A stretch of DNA of 64,000 bases. Source: a virus. The notes under the pieces were generated by a model. That model had not been told where the DNA came from. It saw only the letters and a program-made list of their open reading frames with translations, and did not search any database. The DNA is taken from positions 1-64,000 of the IMG/VR virus record IMGVR_UViG_3300036790_000551, one strand, 5' to 3'. A program made the position numbers and the translations under genes. Positions 1 through 6,303 of this stretch are shown here, one piece after another (the first letter of the stretch is position 1; each line of letters begins with the position of its first letter).

Positions 1-2
1 GT

Positions 3-398
3 CCCCCGATGGACGGCGGCGAGGAGCACTCGGAGCCGAGCGGCGGGTCCTCCTGGGACGCCCTCGACGACCTCGGCTTCTCCGCAGCGGAGCCCAAGCC
101 CGTGAAGGCCCATCCGAACCAAACCCCGGGTGAGGTCCCCCGGGCCACCGCCGTGGCGGGCGCCGGCAAGCAGAGGCCGTGGTACCTCCGCGACCTCTTC
201 AAGTCTAAGAAGCCGAAGGCGGCCGAGAAAGACACCTGGGACGCCTACGCGAACCACGGCCCGGCCGGCGACCGCGACAGCAAGGACGTCGAGTTAGGCT
301 CGGCGGGGAAGCCCGGGCCGGACAGGCCCAAGAAGAAGGCCAAGGCGAAGAAGCCGGCCGAGAAGAAGCCCGACGAGAAGGACGACGACAACAAGTGA
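3..398 (+). CDS. Lys/Asp-rich protein, probably 5'-truncated by the window edge
   Basis: The frame is open to the left edge, so the true start may lie outside; an ATG at 9 is the first visible start. The visible part has an acidic, Ser-rich beginning and a strongly basic tail of KKAKAKK/AEKKPDEK type. It looks disordered and has no recognisable domain. The stop overlaps the GTG start of the next gene, so the two are probably translated together. Function unknown; a structural or scaffold-like role would be only inference from the neighbouring tail genes. Confidence 0.6.
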   Translation, partial: PPMDGGEEHSEPSGGSSWDALDDLGFSAAEPKPVKAHPNQTPGEVPRATAVAGAGKQRPWYLRDLFKSKKPKAAEKDTWDAYANHGPAGDRDSKDVELGSAGKPGPDRPKKKAKAKKPAEKKPDEKDDDNK

Positions 399-859
399 AG
401 AAGGCGAATCGACTCCTCCGTGAGATGTTTGGCGTGACCGAGGCCACGCCGACCGGACAGGCCCGGCGGGAACCCGGCGGCGGCGGCTCCCGGCCGACGC
501 AGCAGCAGCAGTCCCCCCGCTACACCCCCAGCACGGCGCAGGCGCAGGCCGACGTCGACAGCGGCCAGTCGGTGGCCAAGAAGGAGGGCGCCGTGGACGA
601 GTCAATCGACACCGGTCTCCGAGTCTCCGGCGACAAGGCCACGCTGGGAGCCCTCTGCGACTGCCTCCACGAGGCGTCGGTCGCCATCGGTGACAACCAG
701 GACCTGGCCGACTGGGCCGAGCAGGCGTACAAGGCCTGCGCCCAGGCCTTCCGTCTGACCACCACCTCACCGAGCGTCACCCTGCCGCCGTTCGAGGAGA
801 CTCCTGACATCGATAGTTTCAATGACGACCCAGGCACCGGCGCCTCGGACGAGGATTGA
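395..859 (+). CDS. Hypothetical protein with basic N-terminal helix
   Basis: The GTG start overlaps the preceding TGA (GTGA), indicating translational coupling. The N-terminus (KKANRLLREMFG) is a short basic amphipathic helix. A Gly/Pro/Gln-rich linker follows, then a compact helical part from about residue 75 to 125 with two Cys. The next gene follows after a few bases. No family recognised; the layout resembles virion-associated phage proteins with a short docking helix and a flexible linker, but that is inference. Confidence 0.7.
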   Translation: MKKANRLLREMFGVTEATPTGQARREPGGGGSRPTQQQQSPRYTPSTAQAQADVDSGQSVAKKEGAVDESIDTGLRVSGDKATLGALCDCLHEASVAIGDNQDLADWAEQAYKACAQAFRLTTTSPSVTLPPFEETPDIDSFNDDPGTGASDED

Positions 860-867
860 GGAACCAT

Positions 868-1440
868 ATGACCCGCGTAACCACGAGCAGTTGGCACCGC
901 CTCCGGGAGTCCACCGAGGGACCGAACGTCACGATAGAGATTCCCCGGGAGTGGGCCGAGGAACTCCTTCGCTCGCTCGCGACCGCTCTCGAGATTGAGG
1001 ACGACGGCGGCGAGGAGCCGGACGCGATGGGCATGCCCCACACGGAGCCGGACGAGGACGACCTCGGCGGAGCGGACGACGGTGACGGTGACGCCGACGG
1101 TACCGACGAACTCGACTTCGACCTCCCGGCCGGCGACGACGCCGAGGACGACGAGGAGCCGGACGAAGACGACGATGATGACGAAGACGACGAGGAGGAC
1201 GAGGCCGTCGACTTCTCCGGCTCCGACCGCGGAACCCGACCGAAGACCGCCCTGGGAGAGGGCGCCACTGGCGGGGCCTGGGCCCTGGTCGAGAAGCACA
1301 TCGGCTTCAAGAAACTGAAGGGCGAACTCTCGCACGAGAGGGGCGTCAAGGACCCCGGCGCGCTGGCCGCCGCAATCGGTCGCAAGAAGTACGGAGCCAA
1401 GGGAATGGCTCGGAAGGCCGCCGCCGGTCGTCGGAAGTGA
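868..1440 (+). CDS. Acidic Asp/Glu-rich hypothetical protein
   Basis: The ATG at 868 is preceded by a GAGG ribosome binding site at 858-861. An upstream in-frame TTG at 856 is less likely because it overlaps that site. The middle third (about residues 45-115) is a nearly uninterrupted Asp/Glu run, and the C-terminus is Lys/Arg-rich. This charge pattern suggests an unfolded chaperone-like or scaffold-like protein, but no family is recognised. A strong hairpin terminator candidate follows at 1467-1496, so this gene probably ends a transcription unit. Confidence 0.7.
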   Translation: MTRVTTSSWHRLRESTEGPNVTIEIPREWAEELLRSLATALEIEDDGGEEPDAMGMPHTEPDEDDLGGADDGDGDADGTDELDFDLPAGDDAEDDEEPDEDDDDDEDDEEDEAVDFSGSDRGTRPKTALGEGATGGAWALVEKHIGFKKLKGELSHERGVKDPGALAAAIGRKKYGAKGMARKAAAGRRK

Positions 1441-1466
1441 CCTGAGCGTCTGAGCGAGGTCGCGGC

Positions 1467-1496
1467 GGGCCGGCCCTGGGGAAACCCGGCCGGCCC
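1467..1496 (+). terminator. Strong GC hairpin with GAAA tetraloop
   Basis: A 9-bp perfect outer stem (GGGCCGGCC at 1467-1475, GGCCGGCCC at 1488-1496) continues past a 2-nt bulge into an inner GGG/CCC stem closed by a GAAA (GNRA) tetraloop. Only a short T-containing tail (GAGTTAGTTT) follows. It sits between the stop at 1440 and the start at 1532, as expected for a terminator. Confidence 0.75.
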
Positions 1497-1531
1497 GAGT
1501 TAGTTTAACCCAGAGGACGGAGGAAGCACGC

Positions 1532-2326
1532 ATGGGATTCACCGGGGAGCCCCGCTACACCGGCCCGCTGGCCAACCACGACGGTCGAATCGCTGCGCTG
1601 GAGAGGCGGGTGACCGCCCTCGCGGTGACCGCCGTGAGTCAGGCCGCCGCGGTCCCGTCCGGCCTCTACCTCGGACGGCAGACGTTCACGGGCTCATTGG
1701 GCAACTACAGTCCCACACCCGGCGCGTCCGCCGCCGTTTGGACCCTTGTCGCGGGCGGGGGCGGGGGCGGCTACGCGGGGGGAACGGCGGGCACAATCGC
1801 GGCCGGCGGCGGCGGGGCGTCGGGGGCGTGGGCGGTCCTTCCCCCGACGCAACCGACTGCCTGCGCGGTCGCGGTCGGAGCCGGCGGCCCGGGGGGCTCC
1901 ACGAGCGTCCTCCTCAACGGCTCCCAAGGGGGGTCGACTTCCATCTCGGGGTCGTTCGGGGTGTACCTCGTTCCGGGCGGCACCGGGGGCAGCGGGAACG
2001 CCGGCTCGTCGTCGACGGCCGTCGTCGGCGGCGGAGTGGTGCTCGTGGCCTCCGCCTCGCTTCCTCCGGGAGTTGCCCTCGGCGGCTGCAACGGCGGCCT
2101 CGGCCGGGCGATTAGCGTCGGCTCGACCCTCGTTGAGACCCAGGCGGGGGAGGGCGGGGCGTCGCCGTGGGGCGTCCCCGGCTACTCAACGGTTCCGCTC
2201 GCCGCCGGCGCCGCTGGGTCCGGCTACGGCGCCGGCGGCTCCGGGGCCAAGAACTTCGGCGCCGGCGTCAACTACGGCGGCGGCGCGGGGGCCCCGGGGT
2301 TCGCCTTCGTCGACGAATACTCGTGA
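1532..2326 (+). CDS. Glycine-rich phage adhesin or tail-tip-like protein
   Basis: The ATG has a good upstream site (GGACGGAGG). After about 60 residues with a short helix (AALERRVTAL) the protein becomes an array of Gly-rich strands, with several long Gly-dominated stretches between residues 75 and 255. Glycine-rich sandwich domains of this kind occur in phage tail-fibre tips such as T-even gp38-type adhesins, which bind host receptors. The position just upstream of the tail tube gene supports a virion role. The exact function is inferred. Confidence 0.6.
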   Translation: MGFTGEPRYTGPLANHDGRIAALERRVTALAVTAVSQAAAVPSGLYLGRQTFTGSLGNYSPTPGASAAVWTLVAGGGGGGYAGGTAGTIAAGGGGASGAWAVLPPTQPTACAVAVGAGGPGGSTSVLLNGSQGGSTSISGSFGVYLVPGGTGGSGNAGSSSTAVVGGGVVLVASASLPPGVALGGCNGGLGRAISVGSTLVETQAGEGGASPWGVPGYSTVPLAAGAAGSGYGAGGSGAKNFGAGVNYGGGAGAPGFAFVDEYS

Positions 2327-2346
2327 AACGCAGGCCCCGGTCCGAC

Positions 2347-2397
2347 ATCCGCGGTCATCGTCTAGGTAAACCCTGAATGCCGCGGATTGTCCCGCGG
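2347..2397 (+). repeat. Inverted repeat ATCCGCGG/CCGCGGAT plus a third CCGCGG
   Basis: ATCCGCGG at 2347-2354 pairs with CCGCGGAT at 2380-2387 (25-nt loop), and another CCGCGG lies at 2392-2397. It sits between the adhesin-like gene and the tail tube gene. It could act as a weak terminator or a leader structure for the abundantly made tube protein. Confidence 0.45.
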
Positions 2398-2429
2398 TCA
2401 CTGAAGAGAGAGCCCAGGAGAACCAAGCG

Positions 2430-2918
2430 ATGGCCGAGATACTCGAGACCAACACGATGCTCGCGAACACGTTCGAGCCCAAGCGGAAGTTCCGCTGGAT
2501 TATGGACATCGACGGCATCGACGCGTTTACCCTGAAGACCGGCGCCCGGCCGCAGATGACCTTCGAGGAGACGGTCATCGACTACATCAACACGAAGCGG
2601 TACGTCGCCGGCAAGATGACGTACAGCCCGCTGAACATCACCCTGCAGGACCCCATCGCGCCCTCCGCTGCACAGAAGGCGATATCCTGGGTCCGGCTCG
2701 CCTACGAGGTCATCACCGGCCGCGGCGGCTACGCCTCGCAGTACAAGAAGAACTTCGACATCAAGATGCTGGACCCGCAGGGAGCGGTGGTCGAGCAGTG
2801 GAACATCCAAGGCGCCTGGATTCAGGATTTCAACGGGGGAGAATTAGATTTTGCCAGTTCTGACAATGCCGAGGTGGCCCTCGTTATCCGTTATGATGCT
2901 GCGATTCATATCATGTAA
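2430..2918 (+). CDS. Tail tube protein (T4 gp19-like)
   Basis: 162 residues, the usual size for myovirus tube subunits. The sequence follows the gp19-type pattern: an early KFRWIMDIDGID strand, then a series of short beta strands including TFEETVIDYINTKR and SPLNITLQDP, and a conserved WIQDFNGGELDFAS strand before the C-terminus. The subunits stack as hexameric rings to form the inner tail tube. A ribosome binding site (AGGAG at 2414-2418) precedes the start. The last 90 bases are clearly AT-richer than the rest of the gene, next to an inserted homing endonuclease gene, as expected for a co-conversion tract. Confidence 0.85.
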   Translation: MAEILETNTMLANTFEPKRKFRWIMDIDGIDAFTLKTGARPQMTFEETVIDYINTKRYVAGKMTYSPLNITLQDPIAPSAAQKAISWVRLAYEVITGRGGYASQYKKNFDIKMLDPQGAVVEQWNIQGAWIQDFNGGELDFASSDNAEVALVIRYDAAIHIM

Positions 2919-3015
2919 GTATTGATTACCATTAGGTAACCTAAACCATTAGGCCATGGTATCTTCACCGTGGCTTTTGTTTTGCCTCCACTCTCCACTG
3001 TCACTACCTACTAAT

Positions 3016-3993
3016 ATGCAATGCAAGTGTGGGTGTCAAAGCGAGTTGAATTCCACGGACCTTCTGCTTGGGAGGGAGTACATGTGGGGTCACAAGACAA
3101 AGAGCGTTCGTCCGACTGCGGCTCTGAATTTTTGTCGATGTGGTTGTGGCACAGCGGTCAGGGGACAGTGGGTCAAGGGACATTATTTGCGTGGAACTCC
3201 TGATGACAGACCTCCGTCACAGTTACAAACTTCATGCAAATGTGGATGCGGAGAACTGGCTTCACCCGGTGCTCGTTATATCGACGGACACTTCCAACGA
3301 ACAGATGGCTTTCGGCTTGAAAAACGGCGAATGATGGAACGGCTATGGAGTGAAAGTCCCGAGCAGTTCGAGGGACGTGACGTTTGGAGTACCGGATTGA
3401 CGAAACAGACCGATGAACGTCTTGTTAAGGTCGGCAGAAAGATTTCAGAAACGTACACCCTAGAAAAGAGAGAGCGCTACAAGCAACTCGGTCGTGAGGC
3501 CGCCAAATTTCTTCCACATCCGTCGGGTCCCGACGCTCACAACTGGCAGGGAGGCATCACTGAGTTTCGGAAGATGGGAAAGGGTGCTAACGGTCGGTCG
3601 GGTCAGACCCTCTATACGGTCTGGAAGCAACCGTTATTGCGAGCGGCTGATAATCGCTGCACATTTTGTGACATCGGTTGGGGAGAACTCCACGAAGATG
3701 GTTCCAAGGCCGAAATCCATGTTCATCATTGCGGTGAAACCATGTCTTCAATCATTAGAATGTTCACCGTTGGCATCACAGACGTAAACGCTCTTTCATG
3801 GGACGAACGAGTGGACATCTGGCAGAACATCATCGATTATCATGTTGATGCAGAGGTTCCGGGACAGGTGTTATGTGATAAGTGTCACTTCAGGGCCCAT
3901 CGTAAGAGCCCAGATGTCGATTATTTCCCGACGCCTACGACGCTGCCGGGTTCTGACGTCGCCGGCAGTGCTACTATATCGTACATGCATTGA
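3016..3993 (+). CDS. HNH homing endonuclease with Cys-rich N-terminal repeats
   Basis: Free-standing homing endonuclease, inferred from an HNH core near the C-terminus (CTFC, then IHVHH, then LCDKCHFRAH, a zinc-binding HNH layout). The N-terminus holds three short C-x-C-G-C modules (CKCGCQ, CRCGCG, CKCGCG), the second and third followed by a GH motif, probably DNA-binding zinc modules. Base composition is clearly AT-richer than the flanking tail genes. The ATG at 3016 directly precedes the first module; an in-frame ATG at 2956 would add 20 hydrophobic residues and is less likely. Insertion next to a conserved tail gene is typical of such elements. Confidence 0.8.
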   Translation: MQCKCGCQSELNSTDLLLGREYMWGHKTKSVRPTAALNFCRCGCGTAVRGQWVKGHYLRGTPDDRPPSQLQTSCKCGCGELASPGARYIDGHFQRTDGFRLEKRRMMERLWSESPEQFEGRDVWSTGLTKQTDERLVKVGRKISETYTLEKRERYKQLGREAAKFLPHPSGPDAHNWQGGITEFRKMGKGANGRSGQTLYTVWKQPLLRAADNRCTFCDIGWGELHEDGSKAEIHVHHCGETMSSIIRMFTVGITDVNALSWDERVDIWQNIIDYHVDAEVPGQVLCDKCHFRAHRKSPDVDYFPTPTTLPGSDVAGSATISYMH

Positions 3994-4015
3994 CCAACAC
4001 GGCATTGGACCGCAA

Positions 4016-4351
4016 GTGAAGTTCGAGGCGCCCGCAGGCCCCCTGTATCACTACGTTATCGTTCGCTCGGACCTCCCTCACGGGGTGCAGGTCGCCCAAA
4101 CGATACATGCCGCCGGAGAGAGTTGCGAGGGACCGCTCCCCAGCGGAACCTACGCCGTCGCTCTGGCGGTTCCCAACGAGGACTCCCTCCGCTCCCTGGC
4201 CCAGCGGCTATGGGACGGGGAGGTCCCCCACACGGTCATCGAGGAGGTCGACGGGCCGTTCGCCGGTCAGGCGATGGCGATTGGATGTTGGCCGACGCGG
4301 GAACGAGAGCGAATGCGGCGGTTCACCAGCAGCCTCCCCTTGGTCCGCTGA
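4016..4351 (+). CDS. PTH2-superfamily protein (peptidyl-tRNA hydrolase-like)
   Basis: About 111 residues from a GTG start. The N-terminus YHYVIVRSDLPHGVQVAQ followed by IHAAGES matches the beta strand and helix that carry the active site in PTH2 enzymes, as does the later QAMAIGCWPT strand. Canonical PTH2 proteins have a Lys-rich KMGKGK turn here; this one has LPHGVQ, so catalysis is uncertain. A second, more canonical PTH2 gene lies at 56581-56952. It follows directly after the homing endonuclease gene. Role inferred: tRNA recycling or an unknown substrate. Confidence 0.65.
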   Translation: MKFEAPAGPLYHYVIVRSDLPHGVQVAQTIHAAGESCEGPLPSGTYAVALAVPNEDSLRSLAQRLWDGEVPHTVIEEVDGPFAGQAMAIGCWPTRERERMRRFTSSLPLVR

Positions 4352-4353
4352 GA

Positions 4354-4359
4354 TAGGAT
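4354..4359 (+). promoter_or_regulatory. -10-like element TAGGAT, leaderless-type
   Basis: TAGGAT ends 6 nt before the ATG at 4366. Transcription from it would begin at or beside the start codon. One of a recurrent set in this window. Confidence 0.6.
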
Positions 4360-4365
4360 GGCTGC

Positions 4366-4608
4366 ATGACAGGAATTAACATCTTTCAAGCCGATAAGAC
4401 GGACATCGTGCTCGCGCACGTCACGAGCATCAAGGAGTACGGAACGAGGCCGGCGTCCTCGGCGTATGAGGTCCGTCTCACGAACGGCGACGGGGTCCTC
4501 GTTTCCAAGGAACAGCGGGAAGCCATCCTCGAGTTGCTCTCGCCGGTTCAGTCGTCCGTTACCGTCTCCGTTTCATCCACTGAGGCGGCCGGCAAGCAGC
4601 AGCAGTGA
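4366..4608 (+). CDS. Small hypothetical protein, predicted leaderless
   Basis: 80 residues. The first 60 look like a small alpha/beta domain (DIVLAHVTSIKEYG, YEVRLTNGDGVLVSKEQREAILELL), followed by a Ser/Val/Gln-rich tail. There is no ribosome binding site; a TAGGAT -10 element lies 6 nt upstream. No family recognised. The tRNA cluster starts about 50 bases downstream. Confidence 0.65.
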   Translation: MTGINIFQADKTDIVLAHVTSIKEYGTRPASSAYEVRLTNGDGVLVSKEQREAILELLSPVQSSVTVSVSSTEAAGKQQQ

Positions 4609-4657
4609 TATAGTTACGCTATGGAGTCGTTGGGGTCAAACCCGGCGGCTCCGCCAA

Positions 4658-4727
4658 GGCTGGGTGGTGTCAATGGAGCACACTTTCTAGAAAAGAAGCG
4701 AAGGTTTGAATCCTTCCCCGGCCACCA
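4658..4727 (+). tRNA. tRNA-like gene, anticodon not assignable, CCA encoded
   Basis: The acceptor stem (GGCTGGG with CCCGGCC, one G-U), a T arm (GAAGG TTTGAAT CCTTC), a D arm (GTGT with GCAC) and a 3' CCA are all present. The region between D and T arms is about 6 nt too short. The best anticodon hairpin (CTTTC TAGAAAA GAAGC) lacks U33 and leaves no variable loop. It is either a degenerate tRNA or an unusual reduced one. A covariance-model search would decide. Confidence 0.5.
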
Positions 4728-4787
4728 TTTTGCTTGGGTCCCCTCGAGGGATGTAGACGGGCAGACCGTTACCCAAGCGCCGTTTTC

Positions 4788-4862
4788 GCCCCCGTAGTTC
4801 AACGTTAGAACAACCGGCTTTTAACCGGGAGACACGCCGTTAAACTCGGTGCGGGGGCACCA
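4788..4862 (+). tRNA. tRNA-Lys (anticodon TTT), CCA encoded
   Basis: A perfect 7-bp acceptor (GCCCCCG with CGGGGGC), a D arm (GTTC AACGTTA GAAC), an anticodon arm with loop CTTTTAA (anticodon TTT) and a T arm (CGCCG TTAAACT CGGTG), then A and CCA. The D loop lacks the usual GG and the T loop departs from TTCGAAT, so the elbow contacts may be weak. The overall cloverleaf is convincing. Confidence 0.8.
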
Positions 4863-4867
4863 GTCTT

Positions 4868-4964
4868 CCTCGTCGCGCATGTGAGCGCTGTCGGATGCAT
4901 TCTGAAGCAAGTGACGACTTGAGGCTTCATGCAGCCTAGCGGGGTTTGAATCCCTGGATGGGGG
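4868..4964 (+). tRNA. Large tRNA-like structured element (class II-like or degenerate)
   Basis: A tRNA-type T arm (CGGGG TTTGAAT CCCTG) is followed by a 3' strand GATGGGG that can pair with CCTCGTC at 4868-4874. A hairpin AGGCT-TCATGC-AGCCT sits where a long variable arm would be. GAAGC/GCTTC and AAGT/ACTT also form a long internal hairpin (4904-4925). No normal anticodon arm can be drawn and no CCA is encoded. It lies between two tRNA genes. Confidence 0.35.
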
Positions 4965-4968
4965 CTAG

Positions 4969-5046
4969 GGTCCATTAAGGCTCACCGGTAGAGCGCCGAG
5001 ACTAATGACCTCGGGTGAGTGGGTTCGATTCCCACATGGACCTCCA
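4969..5046 (+). tRNA. tRNA with an apparent 9-nt anticodon loop, CCA encoded
   Basis: A perfect acceptor (GGTCCAT with ATGGACC), a D arm (GCTC ACCGGTA GAGC), a canonical T arm (GTGGG TTCGATT CCCAC), then T and CCA. The anticodon stem CCGAG/CTCGG closes a 9-nt loop, ACTAATGAC, instead of 7. If the closing A-C is counted as a mismatch pair the loop CTAATGA would give anticodon AAT (Ile). The connector before the D stem is also 2 nt long. Confidence 0.7.
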
Positions 5047-5049
5047 GTT

Positions 5050-5075
5050 TTGACAACTGACCGCTGCGATAGGAT
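5050..5075 (+). promoter_or_regulatory. Promoter candidate TTGACA / TAGGAT
   Basis: TTGACA (5050-5055) and TAGGAT (5070-5075) are separated by only 14 nt, short for a sigma70-type promoter, so the -35 match may be chance. TAGGAT ends 6 nt before the ATG at 5082, the same spacing as at other leaderless-type starts here. Confidence 0.55.
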
Positions 5076-5081
5076 GTGAGC

Positions 5082-5333
5082 ATGCGCATCACCAAACCAC
5101 GGGCCGCCGTTGAGATAGTCCTGGCGTTCCTTATTCCGTTCGCGGTCGTCATGTTCGAGTTCGCGGCCTTCGTGAGAATGAGCATGCTGCTCGAGACCTG
5201 GGCCTATTTCGCAGTCATGGTTCCCGTCGCGGTCACCGTCGGTTGGTTCCTGACGCGAATCACGCGTTGGACGATTGACAGCGTGCTCGGCCAGTGGGGC
5301 GTGTTGGGCGCGACCGGCTCCGGAGACCGCTAG
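5082..5333 (+). CDS. Small membrane protein, two transmembrane segments
   Basis: 83 residues with two hydrophobic segments (about residues 9-32 and 36-58) separated by a short loop, then a basic/amphipathic C-terminus. The ATG at 5082 is chosen over an in-frame GTG at 5076 because it keeps the 6-nt spacing to the -10 element. Two-segment small phage membrane proteins are often holins or superinfection-exclusion factors; nothing here distinguishes these. Confidence 0.6.
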   Translation: MRITKPRAAVEIVLAFLIPFAVVMFEFAAFVRMSMLLETWAYFAVMVPVAVTVGWFLTRITRWTIDSVLGQWGVLGATGSGDR

Positions 5334-5335
5334 GG

Positions 5336-5530
5336 GTGTCCATCGACGGCGATGAGGTCGCGCCGGCATCGGTATCAGCGATGAACCTCGCTGACCCGGA
5401 CTTCGAACCGACCGACCAGCAACTGATTGAACTCTCAAGGCATGCGTTCGCTGGCCTGCCCGAGAAGCGTCGCGCGATTGACGCGAGGGTCCGCGAGGGC
5501 ATTCGGCTCGCGCGGGAGTCCCTGCGGTGA
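5336..5530 (+). CDS. Small helical hypothetical protein
   Basis: 64 residues from a GTG two bases after the previous stop. The C-terminal half is a long, charged helix (ELSRHAFAGLPEKRR onward to RLARESLR). Its stop overlaps the GTG start of the next gene. No family recognised. Confidence 0.5.
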   Translation: MSIDGDEVAPASVSAMNLADPDFEPTDQQLIELSRHAFAGLPEKRRAIDARVREGIRLARESLR

Positions 5531-5745
5531 GCATGCGCGAGCGTCTTTTAGAGTTGATGACGGCCGACCGCTCGGTCTTCACGGCGGCGCGCCTGGCCAT
5601 CGAGTTGGACGTGGGGCTCAGTTCCCTCTCCTCCCTCCTCAATAGGCTCGTGAAGGAGGGGAAGTTGAAGCGGGCCGACGGGGTCGGCCCTCGCGGCGGA
5701 TACGGCTACTACGTCCCCCGTCCACGGAGCACTCGGAGCGTCTGA
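5527..5745 (+). CDS. Winged-helix-like small DNA-binding protein
   Basis: 72 residues. RERLLELMTADRSVFTAAR, then LAIELDVGLSSLSSLLNRLV, then KEGKLKRADG and a Gly/Tyr-rich hairpin (GPRGGYGYYV) read as helix, helix-turn-helix and wing, the layout of small MarR/IclR-type winged helices. Start GTG at 5527 overlaps the previous TGA; ATG at 5533 is an alternative. A regulatory role is inferred from fold only. Confidence 0.6.
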   Translation: MSMRERLLELMTADRSVFTAARLAIELDVGLSSLSSLLNRLVKEGKLKRADGVGPRGGYGYYVPRPRSTRSV

Positions 5746-5748
5746 GCC

Positions 5749-5946
5749 GTGGTTTATCGCGGTCCGGTCTCGTCCTCCTACACCGAGGATGAACTCTGGC
5801 TCAGACTCGACTGGGCCCTCGAGGAGGCCCTTAAGGACCCGTCCCTCTCCTGGGCAATGGCCTGGTCCGTCGCCATGGACTCCGCAGACTTTCGAGACGT
5901 GAGAGTTGCGGCCGAGCGACTGATGGACGAGTTGACGCCTACGTAA
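5749..5946 (+). CDS. Small hypothetical protein
   Basis: 65 residues from GTG, Trp- and acid-rich, mostly helical (EDELWLRLDWALEEAL). Three bases separate it from the preceding stop. No family recognised; coding is supported by its place in an otherwise gap-free gene string. Confidence 0.5.
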   Translation: MVYRGPVSSSYTEDELWLRLDWALEEALKDPSLSWAMAWSVAMDSADFRDVRVAAERLMDELTPT

Positions 5947-5953
5947 CCGCAAC

Positions 5954-6169
5954 ATGCTAAACACCGGTCTACTGAAGTCCCCGACCCTCTGGGTCACCGT
6001 CGTGGCGGCCATCCTCGGCATCCTGCTCTCGCAGGGAGTCATCGTGAGCGGCTCGACCCTTGCTCAAATCGCCGGCTGGGTCCTCACCCTCCTCGGCTCG
6101 GGCGCCACGGGCCACACGATTGCGTCGCTCAACTCGGCCGCTGCGTCGGCGACCCCCGCCGCGAAGTAA
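5954..6169 (+). CDS. Putative holin, two-transmembrane protein
   Basis: 71 residues with two hydrophobic stretches (about 10-31 and 36-55) joined by a short polar turn (SGSTLA) and an Ala-rich tail. Size and topology match small phage holins, which make the timed hole in the membrane for lysis. No endolysin gene is recognisable next to it. Two hairpins follow (6185-6234), so it probably ends a transcription unit. Confidence 0.55.
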   Translation: MLNTGLLKSPTLWVTVVAAILGILLSQGVIVSGSTLAQIAGWVLTLLGSGATGHTIASLNSAAASATPAAK

Positions 6170-6184
6170 GGCACCAAGCCGCAA

Positions 6185-6207
6185 GTTCCATTCGTTATTC
6201 ATGGAAC
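6185..6207 (+). repeat. Inverted repeat GTTCCAT-N9-ATGGAAC
   Basis: Perfect 7-bp arms (6185-6191 and 6201-6207) directly after the holin-like gene and upstream of a second hairpin. Possibly part of a tandem terminator or an operator. Confidence 0.5.
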
Positions 6208-6213
6208 GAGAGG

Positions 6214-6234
6214 GGGACCCGCGGGACGGGTCCC
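6214..6234 (+). terminator. GC hairpin terminator candidate
   Basis: GGGACCCG (6214-6221) pairs perfectly with CGGGTCCC (6227-6234), loop CGGGA, followed by TCGTCATTT. It lies in the gap between the holin-like gene and the baseplate gene. Confidence 0.6.
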
Positions 6235-6303
6235 TCGTCATTTCCCCGTCCGCGTCTACCTACTGTCCAGCGGCCGCTCTCGCGGCCTTGGAAAGCAAGG
6301 AAG

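Noticed and set aside
1738-2369. Arg/Gly-rich overlapping plus frames in the glycine-rich gene
   Set aside because: Products of GGC/GGG repeats read out of frame; only the 1532-2326 frame has a ribosome binding site and a balanced N-terminus.
5050-5075. TTGACA at 5050 as a true -35 box
   Set aside because: Spacing to TAGGAT is 14 nt, too short for a standard promoter; only the -10 part fits the recurring pattern.
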